Shown here: piece by piece, positions 35,845 to 47,200 of the stretch
How positions within the stretch are numbered: position 1 is the first letter of the stretch
Layout of the letters: the number at the start of each line of letters is the position of its first letter
Assembly (NCBI RefSeq): GCF_037975245.1
Contig: NC_092576.1
Location: forward strand, 446,501-510,500
Length of the DNA: 64,000 nt
From: Apostichopus japonicus
Lineage: Eukaryota; Echinodermata; Holothuroidea; Aspidochirotida; Stichopodidae
Direction of reading: 5' to 3'
The notes under the pieces: generated by a model
What the model was told of the DNA's origin: nothing
Database searches by the model: none
What the model saw: only the letters and a program-made list of their open reading frames with translations
Made by a program: the position numbers and the translations under genes

Positions 35845-37640
35845 ATGATATCTATATATGCATTGGCTGTTTTACTTCCAATCACTCACTTAATTAATTT
35901 GTGTATCTCATTCGAGATCCAGCCATTCTCTATAACCATCACATTTGTTTGAATACAGTAGCATCAATATGTTTTTCATTGTTACTTAGTTGTATAACTT
36001 AAATATTTAATCATGAAAACCATAATACATCTCGATTTTGTGCCGCCTTTAATAATTAAATACCGCAAAATGTCAGCATGATTAGTTTCTGTTACACTTA
36101 AACTGTATGCCACTGTATACATTGAAAAAGGCTTTTCACGTTAAAAACTTATGTTACAAAGGGACAAGGGCGCTTTTTTGTTTTGAAAATTGGTGGGGAC
36201 GTGACTATCTAAGCGGAGCGCGACCATGGGTTCGCGCGGAGCGTACCAGAATTTTTTTTTGACAGATGTACCGCCCAGATTGCCGGAAATTGCATTTCCC
36301 AGACACAATTATGATCAAAAATGGGTCATTCATTTTAATATTTCACGGTTTTAAATGTTTCATGAAAAATAGTAATTACAAAAATACAAGAATAAGAGTT
36401 ACTGATGATAAATTTATAAAATACAAACATCATAATAAGCCGATATAAAACAAGAAATTAGTCCATCTTCACCTTCCTTCACCGCCCTTTGGGCAGTAGG
36501 GCGTGGGGTCCCATAAATATGTGCTGGGAGCTACACGCAAGTTGACGCAACAACAACAACAATGGAATACACAAACAAGACTGAAAAGGGAGTCCTGCAT
36601 GCCCTCCTGGTTCGACCGCTGGGTTCTGCATTAGCTCCCAGACAAACAGATAACAACAAATAACAAAGCAGATGAAATAGAATATTGTGCTGGAGAAAGG
36701 CGAACAGGGTCAAGAAGAGGTATGATGAGCAGCATCAGTCGTTGGAGTGCAAAATCAGCCAGTGGAAGGGGAGGAAGTGGCAAGTGTGAACTTAGGAAAA
36801 CCAGTACGAAAGTGAATAAATATCGTGTTTACACGCTACTCTTATCTAAAAGTTTAGAGACCAGGTAGGGGTGGCTATCCTACCATCAGGACTTCCATTT
36901 AACGTCCTCGTCTGAGGGACCACGCGGCTACACGCAGCATTTTGGAAACTTTTTTTTTTCCAATTTTCTTTTTAACTGTTAATTCCAGCGTTGTCAAACC
37001 ACCCCTATCCATTTATATGGTCAAACTTTTTGTATTTGAGACGTGCAATAAATGTTTGCTAGCTCATGGACTACATACGGGGGACCCATTCAATCCAAGA
37101 CTATCAGTAATCGGTAGCGACGTAAGGACAGCGACGTTTGAGTTCGATCTCTCCTACACTGTGTCAATGGGCTGAAGTTAGCAACGCAATTTCAACAAAG
37201 GCTGGTGTTGTTTTGGCTGCTGGAGACATGGTTGAAGTTAGCACCACCGGGTAGCATACATCAATGAAACAAGCAACTTGTAAGGCTGCCAATTAACGTA
37301 TCAGACTTGTTTCCATCTTTTACACTCGCTCATTCATTAGTTTTGTTGCTTATTTTGATAACGCCTAATAGGTACTTGAGATCTTTACGACTAACGCGGT
37401 ATAGCAGGATATCATGGATAGTCGGACTTCCAAAATTCACTCAAAAGATGGTGGGGACATGGTATATCATGTCCTTACCTCTGAAATTTTTGGTGGGGAC
37501 GCGTCCCCGTTTCCCTGCGGGAAACGGCGCCCCTGCAAAGGGAACAATTATGTAGAAGTGAATAATAATATATACAATTATCACAAATCAGGCAAAAGGG
37601 TTTTTATTTATTTTGATATTCCATGGTAGATTTTAAAATC
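35845..37640. repeat. dispersed repeat R, copy 2, split by a hAT insertion
   Basis: 35845-36164 and 37536-37640 together match 9331-9745 in reverse complement. The hAT element at 36165-37535 interrupts it at caaaggga. The right end falls just beyond the stop codon of the sialyltransferase gene. Confidence 0.8.
36165..37535. mobile_element. hAT element with exact 8-bp duplication and a known empty site
   Basis: The termini CAAGGGCGCTTTTTTG and (reverse complement) CAGGGGCGCCGTTTCCC are flanked by caaaggga at 36157-36164 and 37536-37543. Subterminal words (actatctaagcggagcg, cgcgcggagcgtacca) match the A-C family. The middle (about 36450-36940) is unrelated sequence of unknown origin. Confidence 0.93.
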
Positions 37641-37654
37641 TCGGAATAATTATT

Positions 37655-37916
37655 TCATGATTCGCAAGGATCAATGACAAGTCTGATGGTTCCTTTCTTA
37701 TGAAGAGATTGCAGAAATTTATGTTCGTTGTCAAAGTTATGGACAGGGGTGCTAAAATTGACTAGTCTCGGATCATAGTAATGATGTAACACTGGTGCGC
37801 CCTGTGGGTCCTTTTCATAAGGATAGAATCCATATAGAGTAATTTCTTCACAAAAGGTTTCAGCAGCCATCAGCATTATAAGTCCAGATGAAGGGTAAGT
37901 CTTCATTTTCCATCTT
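37655..37916 (-). CDS. ST8Sia-like exon 3 (motifs S, III and VS)
   Basis: The acceptor aactttag precedes 37916. Carries PSSGL...[13 protein letters not shown] and H-x4-E and ends CES* at 37655. The Met at 37906 is internal, not a start. Confidence 0.93.
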
Positions 37917-40900
37917 CTAAAGTTAGGAAATAAGAGATAAGAAATGGTTTAACCAAAACGAATAGCAAATAACTGAAATACATCCACGTTGAAGTAACCT
38001 ACAGACTGAATTCATTGGGAAAGCAGTTACTTTTAAAAGATTATCTGGGTACGTTGAGATTTGAGACCCGGACAGTGCAAATGAAACTTCAGATAATCGG
38101 GTTTCCCAACGTCAAGTTTGGTTAACTATCGTAATGCCCAATGCAAAATACACATGTTTTTTAATGTTATAAACTAATACACAGTACTTTACAGTGCCTC
38201 GGCATATACCTCTCTGTATTAACAATCATGTATATGGTTGGATGTAAAACCACTAACAAAGAGGAGCATTCTTTTCAACAACAAAGAAACGACCTTCCCT
38301 TTATGTTGTTCATTTGGTCCTTGATGTGTGTTACTGAATTCAAATGTTCATCGCGGAAAAGGCAACGTGAGTGGTTCGGTATTATACTAATCGATTGGTA
38401 CTGACATGATCGATATTTTCTTGGTGCTTCACATATGCCTCGTACCAATTTGTCTAGTTTGCGAGTAAAAAACAAGCAACAAAAACCTTTATGTGGATAT
38501 TATATGTAATATGATATGGATCCATATTTAGAAAGTGACTAATCCCTTACAATTCACAATGAAAGGTAAATTCAGGCGGTTGTAGTACTCTGCTCAATAA
38601 ACTGCTATGATCTGTCTGTATCATAAGGCCAGAATTACATTATCATATAACATTTTATATGACGAGATATAAATAACTCAAATTTTGGGTAATTTTTGTG
38701 AATGCAGCTAACACTTGATTGAGTCTTGCTGTCGATGTAATTGAGCTGCAAGCATTATTATTTGTGTTCCCAATGCTATTGTGATACATTTTGCACCAAG
38801 ACGAAAACCGAAATGTATGAAACATCGTCAGGTATACAAGCATTCCATTTGATGTCTTAATCAACGAAAGACTGTACTCTAAGGGGGTATGATGCCATCA
38901 CGGACCACCTTTTTTAGTCACTTACTGGACTAACATTGGTGGGGGGGGGGGAGTTGAGTAATTACTCCAAATGGGTAACACTCTATCATACTTCGAGTTA
39001 TAGTGACACGATGTTGATGTGGAGTTTTTAAGAAACAATAACAAATGTGAATGTCATTGCTTTATGTATTTTAATTAAGTGTGTTACTACCTAATCTTTA
39101 GGAAATATCAGCAGCTAGTGCTTTATTCAACATCAGCATATGATAACATTGAATGCGTAGTATTAGACTGATGTGTCTTTTTTCAATGGTAACAATACTC
39201 ACTATTAGAAACTTAAGCCTCAAATGTTTCTTATTGTTTGCCAGCAAAGTAGTGCAGTACGTGAAAACGTCCTTTTTTTCTAATAAGTCAAAAATCATCG
39301 AATTCTTTGTCAATGGGGTAATTCTCTCAACGTCACAAAGCTGACAGACTTCTCATGTTCGGTGCATGGAAGGCTTTGCGAAAATACAGATAACTCATTG
39401 CGGACTTGCTTTTGCTTCTAAGCAGTCTACACATACATAAAACATACTATAAGTCATATGGCAAGATAATGCCAATCACTTTCCTATTGCCAGGAACAAT
39501 TACAGAAACTAAATACACCAAACTGTAAGATCATACATCTCTCAGCGACTCAATGTTTCACGTCAGGCTTCTATAGCTGGAGTATTCCTCAATCATAAGA
39601 TATCAAGCGATTGCTACGTTTCATGCCATTATAGATTTGATCGTTATTAGATATTGCGCAAGCACCAAAGAAGTGAATTGTATGTTACATCACGCAGACC
39701 TTTTACAATATGTTGTTTACATTTGTTTTCGCATGAGATCGTCTATGCGAGGAGCAATACCATTTGAATACAACATTGTAAACATTTTATAACCAGCATA
39801 ACCTTGCAGTGGTTGACTTTAGCTTTTAATTTGTATTAGTCATATATACATGGCGTGATCCAGCGGTGAGGTCAGTATAGAAAAACAAATTCTATACTGT
39901 ATGCATGATTTCAAAATTACAATGGCAGATAAGAGTAAAACTCCCACGCAACTAAATTCCACGACGTCTGTTCGCTTAAAATGGTATCAGTGCAATTGTA
40001 TGGATTGAAAGCAGACTGAGATGCTTACAATTTGTTATTTTTACACTATTGTATGGCTACAACTTAACCATGTAAGTTAGTCAACAAGTTCGAGTTCTCG
40101 TGAATATGCTTACTGAAGAAGATCAACAATATCAAAGCAGTTCATAAACGAGAAGGAAATTATTAAGCAATCTAGTCGAGTAACTAATTCAGCCGATTCA
40201 CACAGAGATTACAGAAACTAATGTAAATCTGAAAGTTTTGTACCACAGTAAATAATGGATTGTGCTGACAAATCTGATAAATCGTAGCATGTGCTATAGG
40301 GTTTACAGTAAGAACTGACGATATTTGTAATTCCAGCAAATCCCAACAACTGGATTTGTTGAATTACACATATCCTTACTGTAATCCTAATAGCACATGC
40401 TACCGATTTATAGCGCGATCCAGTTTTTACTGTGGTACAAAATCTTAAGATTTACAGTAGTAACTATGTTCTCTGTGTGTATCGGATGACTAACTCTACC
40501 TCCAGCTCCTCAACAGTTTGATCAATATTCCCCAGTTGAGTACAGTTTATGATATCATAGAAGACTAGTAAAAGTTGTTTCAGAGAGTTTAGAAACCCTT
40601 TCGGAATTTTCAAAAACTTTCGGAAAGGGTCATTTAATGCCATTATTATACCTTTTTTTTTCTGTCATTGTTGTAAGTTATGAAGTACTGAAAATACATA
40701 CCGTAATCAATCCATCTTGTACGGGAAATGTTCTCTGTTTCAAGTTTGCTTTATTTTAAATTGTAATTTAATGCCTGGTTATTGGATTTGTGGTTAAATG
40801 TTTCAGTTCCGAATGTCATGTTAATCATATCCCATTTAAAAGCATAACATTAATTGCCATATCAAACGTCGTTAATTGTAGTTTCATAATATCATGCAAT

Positions 40901-42658
40901 ATTGAGGGTATCTTGGAGGACGGTATACAATAGCTAGTTGATAGATGGAATGTCTCTACCAAAGTTCCGATTAGACCGCTTTCAATGCCACTTGATTGAC
41001 TCGTGAAAATCAAATTTTTCACCACAGAGAAAAAAGCGTTCTTACCAAAGGACATAAACCCTCTCTGTTAAAGTGAAGCACAAAGCGTTGTGCGTTCAGG
41101 ACATACACTCAACTACACATAGTTCCTTTTACAGAGTTATTAATGTATCAGCAAACTTATGAGAGTACACATGGTTGACTTGATCGCTTAAGCTACGAAT
41201 ATGGGTTATGGGAAATTCGAGACCTTTTGTAAGGACAAACATAATTTTGTTGAGCAGGAGTGACAGAATCCCCTACAACCCCCCCCCCCCAACCCGCCAG
41301 TAGTGATGGCCCTGTGTTGTGCAACAATGAAGGGTTACACTCTTTCCTTATACAATACATAACAAGACACGTTTACCGGCAACCACGAACTTAACTATCA
41401 TATCCCCACCTTATATCACGCACCGTCATGTGTTTTGAACACACCCCGAAGTCTTTTACATATATGAACGCTTTTTCAGATCACGTTGGTAATAAAGATT
41501 TCACATGTGTCCAAAACAATATCAAGTGCATAATTTCGAGCCACCGCAATGAATTGGAAAACCTTGAAGGTTACTGTTTACATAATACAACATTAAATGA
41601 AGAAATACACTCAGGTTTCGATACCTTACCACCTCTCCCAACAATGACAGAGGCAACATATTGTCACAATTCGAGCATTCATGCTGAAACCTTGCAATAT
41701 AGGCTGAGTCTGTCATAAATGCACTTTTGAATACCATGAAAACTGAGACATCATAAGCGTGTATACTTACTTCTTAGCTAAACCGCCAGCGGTCTTGTAG
41801 CTGAACGCAAACCTGGTATTTAAGTTCTTCTTCTTAACGTATCCAGCTATATCATGAAGTTGTTTCGAAAATGGACTCCCATGTGGCAATCCTTTTGCAA
41901 ACCAAAGAATACTATCATTTAACGATCGAAGATTATCCATTATAGCGTCATAGACCGTACCGTTATCAGGAAAAATGGTATCGTTGAATATTTTAGTTGT
42001 CATCTCAACGTTGATCATCATTAGCGTGGTCTTGTTGCCTACGTCATCACCGAAGCCTTCTGTTTCCGCCATATTCGCCCTCATGACGTAATTATGCTTG
42101 TTAATCTCATTGCCGCATTTACTCTTTAAGAGTATTCCACTATTTCCTACTATTGCACATTTCGGCTGCGTTGTCAATGTTTCGAACGATGAGTCTATTT
42201 CGTTAATGGGACACTGTTTTCTTTTACTAGAAAACCCCTCTTCTTTGCTCTTCCATTTGCCAAAGGTTTGTTCGAATAACATTTGTTTTGGCTCAGCGTT
42301 TTTATAGACGAAAATAGTGATATCCGTAGAAAAACAGGTTTGCATAGTTCTGAAAGATAGAGTCAGAGAAAAATAATTCTTCATTCAACGTAAAAAATGG
42401 TTTACATGAGGCTCAAATTAATATACAGAGTATTCGCAGTTTTTTGGTACCAGGCAACACAGGAAACCGAGAAATAAAACAAGATGTCGAAGTTGTACAT
42501 GGAAAGACATTTCGAAAACATTTCGAAGACATGTTAAAAGCTCTTTCTTAAAGCCATAGAATATTCCACGTGGTTATACTGTGCAAACCTTTCTATGTTA
42601 ACATCTTACAAGGCGATCAGTTTCATAAGTTTGCTGAATTGCGTTCAATATATATATA

Positions 42659-42747
<89 letters not shown>

Positions 42748-42776
42748 ATATATATATATCTACATATATCTATCTA

Positions 42777-42827
<51 letters not shown>

Positions 42828-45800
42828 CTACATAAAATAATACAAATAACCAGTTAATTGTCAACTTTTGGTCCCACCCCGTTACCTCCCCCCCCCCAAC
42901 CCAAATAACTTATGTATGTACGAAAATGGATTGTGTTTTAACAGAGACGCTTCTTCTTAACTCAATGCATATTTACTGTTCGTCTACCAATTGCCATTGT
43001 AGCAAACTATCCCACCCATTTCAATCGTTCTGTGTAGTTTGGGTTTTGACAACAGTTTCCATTGTTAAAAACTTACACCAACTATTTTCAATGATGTATG
43101 TCTCTGTTGAGTAAGTGACTATTGAATTGTGTCCTGTGGGCTACAATAGGAGCCGTGTCCCCATTCCCTTGGGAAAAATGTGTTTAATTATGGTAGCTCA
43201 GATGGAAACTGGTGCAATAGTTTGCTAAAAATTAACAAGATTTTGTCATTTTTCAGGCCTGAAATAGTACCAGACATTGTACAAAATGTTTCAAGATATC
43301 CAATAACATTTCCTTTTGGTGGAAAGTGCTCAAATGCAAACTGTGCAATACTTTGCAAAAAAAAAGTAAACAAAAAATTGCATAGTTTAGACCCTGAATT
43401 AGTTCCAGAAATGTTACGGAATTTGTAAAGATATCCGATAAATTTCCTTTTTTTCTGAACATTTTATGACATGAAACTATTCTAACTCCACGGAAAATGT
43501 GGTATTTTCTACAACAATGGCTATTTGTCATAAAGCAACGATGTTCCCATCACTCGACAAGGGTGCAGTTCCTTGAATCGTTTGAAAAAGTCTGTCTTTG
43601 TGAATGGGACCATATGTACGTCCATGGGGATTACTGCTAAATTATCCAACTTTTCTGTTGACGTCGTAATCCGGAGCCAATCGTGAGTACGCCTCGCACA
43701 TGAAAACGATATCCCTGCCTCTACTCTCTCTATTGGTTACACGAACAGAAACTTCAGTAGTTCTCCTTTATTCGTTGTACTATATATACACTCTAAAACA
43801 GGTGAGGAATATTTTCTGGGCAAATGCTCGGTTGTGGAAGTTTCAACAAAATTGGGCAAAATCACTGCTCTGATTGTTGACCAACTTATAGTGACAAAGA
43901 ATTTAGTCAAAAGCTGTGCAAATTGAATAAATATACCCAGCGTTTGGTAAGCGTCCCGCTAAATCGAAAGACACTGGCACTGGGGCGACGCGCACATCTG
44001 AGACGGAACAATGAACTTTTGTCCATACATATGTGTACGTATGTGTACATGCACAAACACCTTACGTTACGGTACGTATCGTTGCATAGCTCATACTTAC
44101 ATGCACGGTTGTAGATGAAATATAGAAGATGGGCAGGCCTATGGAAGAAATCCTACAAAACTTGGGGGGGGGGGGTTGAAGAGGTGATAGCCAGGTTTCA
44201 AGATAAGATAAAAGATAAGACTACTAAAGGGTAAACAAATGACGAATCTATATCATGTTCATATGAATATGATGTAATTTTGGGTATAAAAATGATAGCG
44301 TAAGGTTAGGTCGTAAAGCATAACGAGTAACGATACTAGTTTATTCAAACTTAACTTAATTAGGACCTAGGTCCAAGTTTAGCCTAGCATATGGCTTAAT
44401 TGTTACGGTAGCTGCAACGATTGGATCAAGAGTGTAATTTACGTAAATATGACTAATATGACTTATATTACTAACATAAGGCATTGGGAGCTAACTTGAC
44501 GCCATATGACCGTGCATGGAATACATAATGTTCACATTTCTAGGCTTCATAGTAGTACTTTACTAGCCTACGTATACTAGTTAGCCTATGCTACTGGCAA
44601 ATAGCACAGGCCTAAGGCTAGGCCTTACATTGTTATGAATCTGCTTTGCGGTAACGCATAACCGTATAACAGTAACGAGATAGTGAGCTAGGCCAATGTT
44701 GGTTAATTATAAGAACCGATGCATTAACGATGCAAAACTATCACGATAAATTAGGTTAGAGATATTCCCTGCACCAGATGGATATTGTGCACAGCGTAAT
44801 TGGCGATTTTTGTATTAGTGACGGGTGGACATTTTTAGTGCTGGGCGGGGCCGACAGGCATGGGCACCGTTCTGTAGACGGGGCACCGACGGCAAAACGC
44901 AACGGGCCTGATGGCACACCTTTTTTTCAGCTGTGGGTTAGGGCAAGCCCTGTATCAGTTATACCATTATGGCAATGCATTCACTATTGTGACAATTGTG
45001 CATGGTTGTGTTGATTAATTTTTGCGTCCACTGTCATTTAAATGAGAGGGGTGGTGGGAAGGGGGTCGAGCACTGGTCAACCAGTCGTAATAAAGAATAC
45101 AATATGAATTATTTCTATGTTGATCTTTAGGCTCCTTCAAAATAATGTAAAGCTACAAACTGTTAGTATAGTGTTACCACTAAGGATGCTGTACTGGTTA
45201 AAACAGAACAAAATTATATTGCCCAATATTTACAAAAACATGCACATGTGCTTATAATATAAGAAATCTCCTTTAAAACTGACGCCAAAGTTGAAATTTG
45301 AAAAAAAAAAGCTTTCATGGGGCACCATCCATCAAAATCCAGTCCTATAACAGTTGCTTGATTAAGTCGAATGATATGACTCCCAAAGTGTTCCAATCTC
45401 TGCTGCCCATGCTAAATTAATTAAGTTAATTGTTTTTCTTCTTCTTCTTTTTCAGCAGAAAATGGAATTGACATGACTGCATTGTCCTTGTTAGATGAAA
45501 TAAGTATAGCAGAATCGATTCCAAAAATTGGACTGAGACTGACATTTTTAAAGGGGTGGCGAAAAAGAAATAATCTCTGAATATGGTATACACCTGTTTC
45601 AAATGCGTCAGGACTATTGAAGGAGGCAACAAGAAACTTGTTTCCCACCTCAAGCATGTACATAGCATTGCCAAATAAGCAGGGTGAACATTGTTTGCAG
45701 GCAAGGTAAATGTGTGCTAACGTTAACTACATTTTGTGGCTACAAGAAACATCTATTGACAAAGCCTTCTTCTCAGCAGGAGCCAGTCATAGGAGTTCCT

Positions 45801-46486
45801 CAATGTCATCACGAGGCAAGCAATAGGCCTGACATAGACTAAAGCGATGACAACGAAAATGGGAAGCTTCACCCAGCAGTGATGCAGATGCAGATGAAGA
45901 AGACTTGAAACTATTACTGATGCAGCAACTATATTGATTACTAGACGGAAATCATCATATTTACAGTATTATAGCTGATACAAAGAGACAGTTATCAGGA
46001 TCTGTTCATACTTATGGTGATCTATGACTTCAATGATGCAAACATGAACCCCGAAAGGCATTAATCGCATCAGATTGAAAGTAGTTATCTTATTCTTAAC
46101 TATTCGTTTTATTTGTACCATGCATTACATCTTGATAGTGTTATGTTCAAAGGTATTCATCAGAAAAATAAAAACAAAATCAGGCATAGTTTTCACGATC
46201 TTAGTTAGTCTCTAAACTAGACAACAAAGCAACGTATATAGCATATACATAAGAGAAATGCTGCTTACCTATCACATATGTTATCGCACATTTTACGTAC
46301 ATCAAACACACGATCCTTTGCTTTTTGTCTGTTGTCAACGTAAAGGTCAGTAACAACTTTTTCGATTTCAGCTGCCGTTTTAATCCTTGATGGTGTTCTC
46401 CAACTGCGCTGTAACAGCACAAATAACGTAAAAATGACAACAGAACATATCAAAGGAGCCCTAAGTTTTCTACAAAGTCTCTCCAT
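37655..46486 (-). CDS. alpha-2,8-sialyltransferase (ST8Sia family, GT29), complete 3-exon gene
   Basis: Exons 46486-46269, 42349-41771 and 37916-37655 have consensus GT/AG ends. Phases agree at both junctions, and together they make 1059 nt, 352 residues plus stop. It is a Golgi type II membrane protein: short cytosolic tail (MERLCRKLR), one transmembrane anchor (about residues 10-26), stem, then catalytic domain. Sialylmotif L starts at Cys137 ([15 protein letters not shown]) and runs to about 186. Motif S is 274-296 ([21 protein letters not shown]) with Cys288, expected to form the conserved disulfide with Cys137. Motif III is HYYD (311-314), motif VS is H325-x4-E330. The enzyme transfers sialic acid from CMP-sialic acid onto sialylated glycans. 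Length and DPQG-x-P and HHYY context fit ST8Sia; the exact paralogue is not determined. It is free of lesions, unlike other genes here. Confidence 0.93.
37917..41770 (-). other. ST8Sia-like intron 2
   Basis: 3.85-kb GT/AG intron holding the fold-back element at 40192-40485. Otherwise unrecognised AT-rich sequence. Confidence 0.85.
40192..40485. mobile_element. fold-back MITE, nearly all inverted repeat
   Basis: The outer arms gccgattcacacagagatta and (right end) ctctgtgtgtatcgg, middle arms ttttgtaccacagtaaa / tttactgtggtacaaaat, and inner arms tagcatgtgctata / tagcacatgcta, ccagcaaatcc / ggatttgttg converge on an 8-nt loop near 40347. The arms are about 140 nt with small gaps. The class is unknown, and no certain target duplication was found. 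Confidence 0.75.
41771..42349 (-). CDS. ST8Sia-like exon 2 (sialylmotif L)
   Basis: The acceptor ctatctttcag precedes 42349 and the donor AAGAA|gtaagt follows 41771. Encodes stem and sialylmotif L (CMP-sialic acid binding) with [20 protein letters not shown] inside, and several N-x-S/T glycosylation sites (NKT, NDT, NGT, NDS). Confidence 0.93.
42649..42835. repeat. (TATC)n/(TA)n compound microsatellite
   Basis: TATC units at both ends of TA runs, within intron 1 of the sialyltransferase gene. Confidence 0.95.
43205..43460. repeat. diverged direct duplication, period about 130 bp
   Basis: The first unit (gcaatagtttgct ... agatatccaataacatttcc) and second unit (gcaatactttgca ... agatatccgataaatttcct) align along their length. 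Words such as aaactggtgcaatag resemble the aaatggtgcartattt motif of the hAT interiors. Confidence 0.65.
46269..46486 (-). CDS. ST8Sia-like exon 1 (signal anchor and stem)
   Basis: Starts at ATG 46486. The hydrophobic segment [16 protein letters not shown] is flanked by basic residues, as in Golgi type II enzymes. Ends GATAG|gtaagc in phase 2. Confidence 0.9.
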
Positions 46487-47120
46487 ATTTATTCGATATT
46501 TATATTACGATATTTAGTATGGTTCAGAGGTCTCCCTGCATATATCGCTTAAAATACCGGCAAATTCATATTTTAACGTGCGGCGTATTGGAGATTATGC
46601 TGTCGCTGAAATTGCATGAATATTCAGGAGACGACACCTTAGGACAGCCAATTGAGACAATTTCCGAATGACTGTACGAGAACCGTATATACCAGTCAAT
46701 ACTATATGAAACGGGTCACGGAATTACAATATACAAAACACAACCCAACTGTTCATGTATTAGATATCACATCTTAACAATACTAATAAACACCAAAGCA
46801 GTTTGGCAAAGTTTAATATTAAAATGCCGCTCTTTCAATAATGCAGAGTGCTTATTTAGCTAGTGCAAAGGAAAAGGGAAGGCCATGAAACCTACTTTAG
46901 GTACTACCTGCTGTCGGATTCAGATCGGCGTCTTAGATTCGCCTGGTTCCGTCCCATCGTTGGCTTCGCTATCATCCAGAAAAGTGGTTGTTCGTGGTCA
47001 GGGACTTTTTCAGGGAGCATTTAAGGCGACCAGTGCATTATGATAATAATTTCGTCAAATGTATCACTGTTCATATCAGGAACAGTTTGTCAAAACTAGC
47101 ATAATATAGTATGTATGTAT
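46487..47120. other. upstream region of the ST8Sia-like gene
   Basis: No TATA box or CRE palindrome recognised near the ATG. Otherwise unassigned. Confidence 0.4.
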
Positions 47121-47200
47121 GAGTGGGAGGTCCGGGCTTGAATACCGGTGGAGGCTGGAATTTCTTTCACTGTTCTTGATTTTCCAACACACTACGATTA
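47121..47200 (+). mobile_element. tRNA-derived SINE fragment
   Basis: B-box-like GGGCTTGAATACCGG (47134-47148), then GTGGAGGCTGGAATTTCTTT, cactgttcttgattttccaa, cacactacgat. The downstream part matches the SINE fragment at 51.44 kb (ggaggctg, cactgttc). The 5' half is replaced by a TATG microsatellite. Confidence 0.6.

Larger units (their letters stand above)
42350..46268 (-). other. ST8Sia-like intron 1
   Basis: 3.9-kb intron with a microsatellite (42649-42835), a directly duplicated repeat (43205-43460), an ACACTCTAAAA-headed repeat at about 43790 and a G-run at 44163. Open frames at 44.8 and 45.5 kb show no supportable domain. Confidence 0.8.

Noticed and set aside
45421-45704. Minus-strand open frames at 45.4-45.7 kb as a gene
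   Set aside because: They lie in the sialyltransferase intron, two frames overlap, and neither shows a family or splice support.
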